Shown here: piece by piece, positions 26,001-38,000 of the stretch | Layout of the letters: the number at the start of each line of letters is the position of its first letter | Numbering within the stretch: position 1 is the stretch's first letter | Origin: Flabesymbios commensalis | Lineage: Eukaryota; Annelida; Polychaeta; Terebellida; Flabelligeridae | Direction of reading: 5' to 3' | NCBI GenBank assembly: GCA_964017125.1 | Contig: OZ024904.1 | Coordinates: forward strand, 3,789,384-3,853,383 | DNA: 64,000 bases | Program-made: the position numbers and the translations under genes | The notes under the pieces: model-generated | Told to the model about the DNA's origin: nothing | What the model saw: only the letters and a program-made list of their open reading frames with translations | The model's database searches: none

Positions 26001-29000
26001 TAAAATTGTTTTTTTTTACCCCAAATTTTTTTTCAGCTACTCAGTTTATAACAGTGATCATTCCTAGATGTCAAGTACCACACAATGCTTTTGTATACAA
26101 CCATTTATGTGGACTCAAACCTGTTTTAAGTTACATGACTGGTGATTGGCGGCCATTTTGGGCGGCCATCTTGGATTTTTCGCTCACCAGGGGGAGTTGT
26201 CATGGCAACCACTTTGTAGCCCAGGACCCACTGAAACTAAATATATATGGTTTTACATGTTTTTTGACAAGAAAAACATAGCCATATCACTCTTAATCTA
26301 AAAAGCCAATTTTCATCAAAAATGCCTGACATTGTACAGACACAGCTGCCCAAATCTTGGACATAGCTAGGGTTAAAGGTGATGAAGCCCTACCCAAGTA
26401 CACATGGTGACATGGGCTGGGGTGGAGCTTCATAAGGGTGTTACCCCACGGTCATGTCAAGGTCACAGCAAGGTCAAATCAGCCAAAAAGGGTGAAAATA
26501 GTTAGTTTTTGCTCTAATTCTGTACATTTGAGATGTCTATGACTGTTGAGACCAACTTAGGTCCCAACACGTAGGTACACCAAACACATCTCACGAGGTT
26601 ACAGGGGTAATAAGGGGGTTAGAGGGTGATACCCCCCCCCCCCCCAGAATGACCTTTATGTCACCCCCATCTCATATGCCAGAAATGGACCAAATAACAT
26701 GTTTGGACCAATAACTAACACTCTTTTAAAGGTGATGAAGCCCAACCCAAGTAAACATGGTGACACGGGCTGGGGTGAGCCTGCATATGGGTATTAACTC
26801 AAGGTCAAGTCAAGGTCATCTCAAGGTCATATTCCAGGTCAAATCAGCCAAAAAGGGTGAAAATAGTAAGTTTTTGTTGTTTTAATTTGGGATGTCTATA
26901 ATGGTTGAAACCCACTTAGGCCCAAGCATGGAGGTACATCAAACACATCTCAAGAGATTACAAGGGGTAATATAGGGGCTGGAGGGTAATACCCCCTAAA
27001 GTGACCCATATATCACCCCCATTTGATATGACAGGAACAGATCAAATAAAACATACATTGTCATGTTTGGCCCAATAACTAGCAGTTCTGCTAAGTCTGA
27101 TGAAGCCTAATCCAAGTAGGCCTAAACATGGTCACATGGGCTGGGTGGGGCTTCATATGAGTGTTACCCCAAGGTCATCTCAAGGTCACAACAATGTCAA
27201 GTCAGCGAAAAAGGGTAAAAATAGTTAATTTTTGCTCCAATTGTGTTTGTTCAGGATGTCTATGATGGCTGAAACCCACTTATGCCCCAACACGGAGGTA
27301 CACCAAACACATCTCAATCTATCTATTCGATAAATTTGAAAATATGCCCCTGTAATTTCCATCCCTATCCCCCGGAAATGGGTAAATATGGATTTTAGCC
27401 AATTTTTTCCCAGGTAAGTTTGTTCTACTCATCAATACATACAAAATGAGCTGCCACACGACCCTATTTGATAGGTTAAAAATATACCTTATTTTTCTTG
27501 ATTTTACCCCTTTTTACCCCCTATTCCCCACTGGTAAATATGGATTTTAGCATACTACTCTTTCGTGAAGTTTTTTCTACTCATTAATACCTACAAAATG
27601 AGTTGCTACACGACTCCATTCGATTAATTTTGAAAATATACCCTTTTTTTCGTTATTTTACTCCTTTTTACCCCTTATTCCCCCCCCTGGAGGGGTAAAT
27701 ATGGATTTTAGCTATTTGTTCTTTGGTGAAGTATCTTATTCTCATTAATACCTACAAAATGAGTTGCTGCACGACTCTATTCCATTAATTGGAAAATATA
27801 CCCTATTTATCGTGATATCACCCCTTTTTACCCCTTATTCTCCCTACTGGAGGGGTAAATATAAATTTTAGCCCATAGTTTCTTGGATAACGTTTGTTCT
27901 ACTCATCAATACCTACAAAATGAGCTGCTACACGCCGCTATTTGATTAAGTTGAAAAAATTATATATTAGGAGGGTGAGGGGGTTTTCAGGGGGTCGGAA
28001 AAAGACCTCAATGACCCCGACAAAATTTAACCCACTTTCATTTTAGCACCCTCAAGATACATAATCAACAATTAAATCAATTTATACACCAACATCTAGC
28101 AAATGGGGCACATATAGACATACACTATAGAGGGGCCTATTACCACGCTCATGACGCTAGTGCTGGCGTCATAATTTTTATTGTCTGTAAATTTGTTCAT
28201 TTTTTTGTCAATTGTAGTGTGTTAAAAACATCGATTTTTCATAATTCATATTAATTTTTAAACCTTACAATTATAGGAACCGAACGTTAACATTTTAATC
28301 TCAAACTTTCTCTCAAAATCTGAAATTGGTCAGATTATGACCATTTTGCCTTTTGGAGGCCCTATCTCAAGTCAAAACGCGACTCCCGTCTCATCTCGCC
28401 CATCGGGTCACAAATTATGAAAAAAAATTCTAATCACTTTAAAGTTTGATTAGCAATTGGTCAAAAGTGTGTACCTTTTCGCTACGCAATACTGAATAAA
28501 TTGAGCCCTGTTTTCAGTGCTCTCAGCACAAGGGGATGGCTGGTCACCTACTTTTCAGTGCTCTCGGTGCTAATCGCTGATGATTTCGCTTCAGGCAGTT
28601 GATTTTTGACATCAGTAAACGAGAAGTCACCATAGTGGATACGGCCTTTACTGGCCACCTTGTTTGCGACGGCAGAGCCCGAAAACTGCTTGAGTAGTGT
28701 CCCGTACACAGTAGGGCGTCTCTTCTGTAGATCACTGTCATTCCTAAAAAAAAAACAATATAAACAGAGAAATAGCACACTCTATCTGCAATACTACAGT
28801 AGCCACACAAGAATTTTTTGTTCAGTATCACACAACAAAAAGCTACGCAATTCTGGCCCTTTTTATAGAAGTTTATGTTTTACTACAGTAGAATCACGGT
28901 ATTAGGCGGTGATTGGGGTCCAAAAAACGGGACCGCGTTATAAGTGGATCGCGCTATAGCGGGACGACCGTTCTACCGCTGATGGTCAATACATTGGGTC

Positions 29001-32000
29001 TATATGGACACGCTATACGCGGCAGTGGTAGATGCTATGTGCTAGATATAACACTAGGGTGGGCAAGTTATTTAGTCTCATGTTTTTCTAGTTGGTCGCA
29101 ATTAGAACCTTATGGCTACTCGCGAGATATGATGACATCTTGCGCTCCTCTCACAGGCATCACGGTGTTATGCGAGATAGGGACGGGCTTAGCTCTCCTC
29201 CCACCAATCAACGCTTTGGAACAGAATAAAGTTTATTTTATTTGAGAGGTTGGCCCTGCATTGTGCCTAATCAACTGCCTTTTGTATACAGAGTAGAGAA
29301 TGGGCCGTAAATGTTGCGTAACGTGCCGTCACAATTGGAGACCTGTTAAGCTCCAGTACTGTTAATGTACACAGACGGCCAGACAGTTAATGTGCCAGTA
29401 GTGATTAATGAGAGTAAGGTGTACTTATTAAATTTGTTACATACACGCAACAAATTGGTATTGTCCTCCTTGCTGTGATCTTGCACAAGCATAACATCGC
29501 ACAGGTGAGTTGTTGGACAGGAACAATCATCAACACTGATCAAAAGATCTACGTGTCATTCCTAAATTAGGCTATTGGTGCTAAATAGTCCCCTTTGTTT
29601 AAATGAGCATATACCAGATGTTACTATTTCACGATGGTCCATTAACAGTATCATCACACAGAATCATTTATTCGCCTCTACCATACCGCGGTAACTTGAT
29701 CACCATATACCGCGGTATAGGCCTAATAGTATCATTAGAACTCAGAATCTTTTATTCACCTAGAGCTTTAAATTTATACAGGGGTAACTGGATCACCATA
29801 TACCGCTGTATAACATATATAGCGCAGTTACAGAATTATTACTTATTATTTCATTTTGAACAGTAGCATTCAGAAGGTTAATCCGACACATTGTCTGTGG
29901 TTGCACCTGTCAACAGTGTGGCTGCGAGGAGTGGGGAGGGATGCAATGATTACTGCATGCGCGGACCGCGTTATAACCGATATCGCGGTGTAACGATTCG
30001 CGCTATAACGGGATTCTACTGTACTATGGAAGGACATGTTTTACTACTATGTTTAATTTTAGAAGCAATTTTGCAGGCAGAAATTGTATCAGTTTTATGC
30101 CAAAATTCTGTTTGTTGACATATGATGATATCTGTGCGGCGACTGCACAAGTTGTTGAACCAGTTATGTTTTAATATTGGGCCAACATTGTGGATGGTTT
30201 ACCAACATTGACCCTTACATTGTTGAAATCTTTATAGTATTTTTTCAATTTGAAATCATCATAAATGTCTTAGTTAGCCATTTTCACTTTATTTGAATAC
30301 CTATGTTATGGGTGTACAGCCTTAAATACACATTTCAATTCATCAGTTTGGGAATCAGCTTTAGACGTCAGACGTCGTTCCCCACGATGAAAGGGCTAAG
30401 GTGACATTGGGTAAACTTGCTGGCATACATCATAATAACGTGACTCATTGGTATAGGTAATACAAAAATACTAACTTTGTCAGTAGGGTGACACTGCTTC
30501 CACCGCTGGTCATCACCGGTGGGGGTGGCGGTATATGCTTCAGGTTCTCAATCTCTCGATGGCTGACGTGACACTTTTTAAATGGGTTGGACGGGTCCGT
30601 GCAGTAAGACTTTCCCGAGCTGCCAGAATGACTGCTGTGATACTCTGACGACCGACTGTCACTGCCGTCCTCACTTCTGGAAATAATATATAGCCGGTAC
30701 ATGTACATAATAACTAACCGTGTACATAATAACCGTCCTAACATCTGTAAATATCCAGCAGACACAAGACGTTGAATCAATGTTGACTTAACGTTGGTTC
30801 AGCGTCGTAGATGATGGACCAACAGTAAGCCAACATTGATTCAACGTCTTGTGTCTGCTGGGTAGTGTATACATGTATGTACATAATAACTAACCCTGTG
30901 CATAATTACTAGCCCTGTACATAATACAGGCATCAAAACAAGAGCAGATGAAAAAGTAGGACAAATTCATGAAAAAGTAGGACTTACTATTCATATAAAA
31001 TAGCCAGGTGCTACAATTTGACAATGACTTTGAGTTAAAAGAGCAAATGTGTCTCTCAGTATGCTTCATTGGGACAAAACGAAGAATATAAGACACAGTA
31101 CAGAAAAGTGCAAACACTTTTATTAACTAAAATATATTCACAGATTATCATTATTCATAAAATATGCTAGTAGATTTTTAAAGAATATGATTTGGACAAA
31201 AAAGTGGGGAAAAGGAAGGAATCTACCTATAAAAGGTAGGAAAAGTAGGAATATGAAATTTTTTTTGGAAAAGTAGGACTGTTTTGATGCCTGAGTGATA
31301 ATAACTAACCCTGTACATAATAACTAACCCTGTGCATAATAACTAACCCTGTGCGTAATAACTAACCCTGTACATAATAACTAACCCTGTACATAATAAC
31401 TAACCCTGTACATAACAAGACTACATAAGTCCAGGAGCTCCCGCTCCGAATTAGAATTTGATTTAAGCAATTTTGTATAGGGTTATTAATGTAGTCCTAG
31501 TCTAGGTCAAAAATCAAGACGCAAGACAACTAGGTCTAAGAAGCCCAGTCTGAGAGTAAGATAAGAACTAGACAGTCTGTCAGAGATTGCAAACCTCCAT
31601 TGAAATTAATGATCCTAATCAGTATCCCAGTAATGGTCTACCTATCTGGCATGGTTTACCCGATATCAGGCCAATCGAGTTAACTAATAGCTGATATACG
31701 GTCATTTTGAATTTGATATAAATTAGTTAAAAACTTAGGGTGCATCCTCCCCCGAAACCTCAAATTTTGTTTTATAGTAATGGACTAACACTAACACAGT
31801 TTGCAAAATATTGGGCATCTGAAAGTAAATAATGGCCGATAGGGGGCCATTTTGAATTTGATAGAGTCAGAATTTTTCAAGATGCATCCTCAGCTGAAAT
31901 CTCACATTTCATTCTATAGTAATCGTCTAGCTATCTAGCATGGTTTACCAAATATCGGCCATGTGAAAGTGAATAATGGCCTAAAGGCGGCCATTTTGAA

Positions 32001-35000
32001 TTTGATCAAGTCAAAATTTTCCAAGATGCATCCTCAGCTGAAATCTCACATTTCATTCTATAGTAATGGTCTAGCCATCTAGCACGGTTTACCAAATATC
32101 GCCCATGTGAAAGTGAATAATGGCCGATAGGAGGCCATTTTGAATTTGATCAAGTCAAAATTTTTCAAGATGCATCCTCTCCTGAAATCTCACATTTTGT
32201 TTTATAGTAATGGTCTAGCCATCTAGTACGGTTACTAAAAACCGGCTATGTGAAAGTGAATAATGGCCGATAGGCGGCCATTTTGAATTTGATCGAGTCA
32301 ATTTTTTTCAAGATGCATCCTCTCTTGTAATCTCACATTTTGTTTTATAGTAATGGTCCAGCTATCTAACACGGTTTACCAAATATCAGCAATGTGAAAG
32401 TAAATAGTGGCCGATAGGTGGCCATTTTGAATTCGATTGAGTCGAAAGTTGTTAAAAGGCATCCTCTCTCGAAACGTCACATTTTGTTTTATAGTAATGG
32501 TCTAGCTATCTAGCACGGTTTACCTGATATCAGGCCTATCGAGGTAAATAATGCTGATTGTCAGCCATTTTGAATTCGTAAGTTAAAAATTTTCAGGGTG
32601 CATCCTCCCCCGAAAACTCACACTTTGTTTTATAGTAATCAGGTAATGGTCTAGCCATCTAGCACGGTTTACCAAATATCAGCCATGTGAAAATGAATAA
32701 TGGCCGAAAAGGCGGCCATTTTAAATTTGATCAAGTCAATTTTTTTCAGGATGCATCCTCATCTGAAATCTCACATTTCGTTTTACAGTAATGGTCTAGC
32801 CATCTAGCACGGTTGACCAAATAACGGCCATGTGAAAGTGAATAATGGCCGATAAGCGGCCATTTTGAATTTTATCGAGTCAAATTTTTTCAAGATGCAT
32901 CCTCTCCTGAAATCACACATTTTGTTTTATAGTAATGGTCTAGCCATCTAGCACGGTTTACCAAATAACGGCCATGTGAAAGTGAATAATGGCTGATTGG
33001 CGGCCATTTTGAACTTTGACAAAATGATTTTTTTCAAAAAATACATCCTCTCCTGAAGCCTTACAATTTGTTTTATAGTAATGGTGTAGCCATCTAGTAC
33101 GGTTACTAAAAACCGGCTATGTGAAAGTGAATAATGGCCGATAGGCGGCCATTTTGAATTTGATCGAGTCAAAATTTTTCAAGATGCATCCTCTCCTGAA
33201 ATCTCACATTTTGTTTTATAGTAATGGTCTAGCCATCTGGTACGGTTACTAAAAACCGGCTATGTGAAAGTGAATAATGGCCGATAGGCGGCCATTTTGA
33301 ATTTGATCGAGTCAATTTTTTTCAAGATGCATCCTCTCTTGTAATCTCACATTTTGTTTTATAGTAATGGTCCAGCTATCTAACACGGTTTACCAAATAT
33401 CAGCAATGTGAAAGTAAATAGTGGCCGATAGGTGGCCATTTTGAATTCGATTGAGTCGAAAGTTTTTAAAAGGCATCCTCTCTCGAAACGTCACATTTTG
33501 TTTTATAGTAATGGTCTAGCTATCTAGCACGGTTTACCTGATATCAGGCCTATCGAGGTAAATAATGCTGATTGTCAGCCATTTTGAATTCGTAAGTTAA
33601 AAATTTTCAGGGTGCATCCTCCCCCGAAAACTCACACTTTGTTTTATAGTAATCAGGTAATGGTCTAGCCATCTAGCACGGTTTACCAAATATCAGCCAT
33701 GTGAAAATGAATAATGGCCGAAAAGGCGGCCATTTTAAATTTGATCAAGTCAATTTTTTTCAAGATGCATCCTCATCTGAAATCTCACATTTCATTTTAC
33801 AGTAATGGTCTAGCCATCTAGCACGGTTGACCATATAACGGCCATGTGAAAGTGAATAATGGCCGATAAGCGGCCATTTTGAATTTTATCGAGTCAAATT
33901 TTTTCAAGATGCATCCTCTCCTGAAATCACACATTTTGTTTTATAGTAATGGTCTAGCCATCTAGCACGGTTTACCAAATAACGGCCATGTGAAAGTGAA
34001 TAATGGCTGATTGGCGGCCATTTTGAACTTTGAAAAAATGATTTTTTTCAAAATACATCCTCTCCTGAAGCCTTACAATTTGTTTTATAGTAATGGTGTA
34101 GATATCTTGAGCGGTTTTCATGATATTCCACAATATCAGGCCTGTCGAGGTGAATAATGGCTGATAGGCGGCCATTTTGAATTTTATCAACTTCAAATTT
34201 TTCAGGATGCATCCTCTCCTGAAACCTTACAATTTATTTGATAGTAATGGTGTAGCTATCTTGAGCGGTTTTCATGATATTCCGCAATATCAGGCCTGTC
34301 GAGGTCAATAATGGCTGATAGGTGGCCATTTTTAATTTTATCGACTTGAAATTTTTCAAGATGCATCCTCTCCTGAAACCTCACAATTTGTTTTATAGTA
34401 ATGGTGTAGCTATCTTGAGCGGTTTTCATGATATTCCGCAAAATCTTTCAGTCGGATTTACCGATGTTATAAATTAGGTCAAAGTGCTGAGTCAACTTCA
34501 AGGTCAAGGTCCAAAAACCTGAAAAGGCACAACTAGGGACCTTAGAGAACATGTATGTGCAATATGACTGTCATCGGCCCAGTACTTTTCGAGATTTGCT
34601 CCGGAAACGAAGTGCGCGTCAAAACGTCTAAATAGGTCATAGTTCTGAACCAGAAGTAGGTCAAAGTTCAAATACCCCAAAAGGCACAACTAGACCCCCT
34701 AGGGGTGTTGTGTGTAAAATTTGAAGACAATCGGACAAGTACTTTCAGAGATATGCTCCGGAAACGAATTGTTTACGGACGGCCCAACGCCGTCACATCA
34801 TCATTTTCTCCTCTGCAACCTCGAGTATTAAATTCAGATTAAAAATATTTTAACCCGTCCATTAGCCACCTGAAGTAACCCACATACCAAAAATTGTTAT
34901 CCTAGCTTATTTTCTCACAAAGTTATAGGCAAAAGAAGAGGCCAAAAAAAAAACGGAGGTAGAATCCATAGCTCCCTTCGCTCACCTACGGTGACGGCGG

Positions 35001-38000
35001 GAGCTAATAAGTGAAATAGAAAGTAAGTGCCATTGATAGTAAAAACGTTATCGTGTACTCATTACATACATACTTACAGCAGAATTCTAGCAAATTTCGT
35101 ATTAATATTATAATAATTGATAATACATGTATATTGACAGTTATACATAAAAGAAAACAGTGAAAACTGATGTATAAAATTCACATCAAATAATTCAATG
35201 GTACATAGTCATGCGACAAGATATCTATGTTACATGATCATACAAACATGTTTGACAGGACATCACAATACCACATTTACAACAATCATCAGTACATCTG
35301 CCAGTGCATCTACATGTGCATATATACAAGCTGAACTAGTGCATTGTCAGAGTATGGTGAAAAGGTAGACAGATTAAATATGAATAAATTTGTCCATTCA
35401 ACTCTCCTGGTCATATTATGTAACCATGGCATGTACAGTGGTGTTAAGATATTTTAATAGCATTTTTTTTTACATTTGTAATGTTCCCAGAATTATTGTT
35501 ACCAGTGGTGTTAAGATATTTTAATAAAAAATTTTTTTACATTAGTAATGTTCCCAGAATTATTGTTACCAAATTTTTCATAGTAAAAAATATACAGTAA
35601 AATGCCTGTTCTGATTTCCACATGCCTTGAGGGAAACATTAAAAAACTTGTTGTTTAATGTAGTTACCCAGTGCCAAATCCGGGCATTATAAAGTGCTTT
35701 ATATGATACACAGTAAAGTTCTTGTTTCCCACTAAAAACGCCTTATTAGACCTCCCTTTGATTCTGAATGTCAACAAATATTTTATTTGCAATTGACTTA
35801 AGGCAAAATTAATTTTATATCAAAGGCTGTTGTTGATAATTTACCATTGTTAAGTTGCAATTCTATATACTTGTGCCATGTAGGAATGATAGTCTATATA
35901 AGCCAAGCCAAAAGAGCTAATGATAATCAAGTACTTATTGAAAGACTATTTACTTAACATGCAGATGCAGTCTAATATTTTGCATGACAATAATTATTTT
36001 CATAATCATAAATAACTTAATGTTGATAACTTTTTGTTATTAACTCTTGATTTATTATTAATTTATTGCTTTAATATGATAGCCAAGACATTGGGGACTG
36101 TTATACGGTTAGTCACCTTGCTACACACATCATGCTGGATTGGTTCAGACAAGAATTGGAACATAGAAATCCAAGAAACTTTTTGCATCATTCATAATTT
36201 ATTCAAGCTTGGTTTGAATAGAATTGATGAAATAAACAAAAAGAGTATTTTGAATACGGTCTGTCACTCTAGATACTGTGAACCTGGAAATATTGGTGCC
36301 TGTTTTATATTTGCGGTTTGATAAAAAAACGGCAATGTTTGAAAAAAAAGAGTGTTATTCAAGGTTAACTCTTACAACACCGAAATATTTTTTGTATAAA
36401 CCATGGAAACCAAACGATTTTTTTCATTTTGACATCATCATAAATGTCTTAGTTATAAAGACGGTTTCTACAGACGTAAAGACGGTCCTCACGCTGAAAG
36501 GGTTGATGGCAGGGGGAGTAAATCCGTCATTATTAATCTTCGCCAATTTTTTCATTCCCCAAGCTGTCATTAAGTTTAAAGCCACCAATATTTCTTGGTT
36601 CACAGTACTTGGAAATTAATTTGATCAGTTTGTGGAAAAAGAGTGGAAATAGAGTGGCAACCACCACCATCAAGCACACATATTTACTTACCACCGTAAA
36701 TCCAACATAATCTGATTCATACATCATAAAAATCATTATTATAGCAGTTACACTCGTTTTTAATCAATTCACCACCAAAATACATTAAAAAACCTTTGCT
36801 CACTGTTCACAACTGTAATCATTTTAATCTGTTTTATTATCCAATGAAGTGACTGTTATTGCGAAGGAAATTTATGTTTAGACATCAAGATTTGAAAATC
36901 TTCAGTCTAATCTTGAACAAATATAAATAATTTATCATTTAATGTTGTAGGTAGCAATAGCGAGATGCAGCTTGGAGTTGGTGAAAATTAAAATTAGATA
37001 ACTTGGAGGGTTAGGGAGTAGAATACTTTTGCATGGTATTCAGCTAAAAAAAATAGACCTTGGTCTTGAAAGGGTAATAGCATTCTTTCAATTCAGCAAA
37101 ATATATTAACCCTTGAAAAGTCATTCTTTATATTGGCAAATTGAATAATATCAAGAATAATGTTATTTGAATTTTTTTAAATAAATCTGATCCGTGACTC
37201 TGTTAGCCCTTTAAACCTTCACGATGCATCAAAGCATCATTTTGAAGCTCTGAAGAATGAGATTAACCTAGGGGTTTTAGAATGAACATTTTCTTGGAAC
37301 TGTTTTAATAATAACGCTATCTTTTTTTCATTTGCCAACCACTTCATCTACTACAATTCCGGCTTGTAGTGGTTGAAGATGACAATGGTAAATTCAGGAT
37401 TGAAGGGGTTAAAGTATTGATACTCACTCTGGTTTGGGTATAGTGGCGGGTTCCGAGGCGAGAGCAGCTGATGTCGGCGTGCTCTGCATAAATTCTCGTT
37501 TTGCATTGTCAGCCATGAAGCTGAATCTGAGGGGTTTGTCGCTGACTTTGCCTGGACTCGTGGCCGTCGAGGTGTGGTGATCATTCCTTGCAGAGAACGT
37601 GGAGCGCTCTGAAGACGGCGGCGCCATGGAAGATTTCAGTTTATACGAGTCCCTGTCAATAACATTCATAATTTACAACCTGTACTTTCGTATAAATCAT
37701 GGCGATTAAAAGTTTTTTTTAATTTGAAATCATCATAAATGTCTTAGTTACTTCTGATTAATCAGAATACCTAAGTTATGGGTCTATGGCCATTAGAAAT
37801 ATTTTAACTCTTTCAGTGTGGGGATCGACTTAAGACTTTAGTCCAATGGTAGAAGCTCAACAGAAAATAGGCAATGTGACTGAGGTGTAAAAATTATTAG
37901 AAATACAGAGAGTGCCGATGTTTACATCTCACCTCTCCTGAGTTATTATATCTTCCTCCGCTGTCACCGCCGATGCCTCTGATTGCGATCTCGTTCTCTT

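Larger units (their letters stand above)
23694..28508. mobile_element. Large composite repeat with inverted ends filling a TEX14 intron
   Basis: The left end (23694-23825) and right end (28374-28508) are diverged inverted repeats sharing GTGACCCGAT, ATGAGACGG.AGTCGCGTTTT and GGYTCAATTT. Between them lie tandem units of about 350 bp (24130-24838, 26377-27310) and of 152-161 bp (27321-27965). No coding potential is seen. Confidence 0.55.

Noticed and set aside
33972-34441. Repeated peptides TVRQIV-like (TITIKQIVRLQERM) in several - strand frames
   Set aside because: They are the 145-bp monomers translated; no start context or domain.
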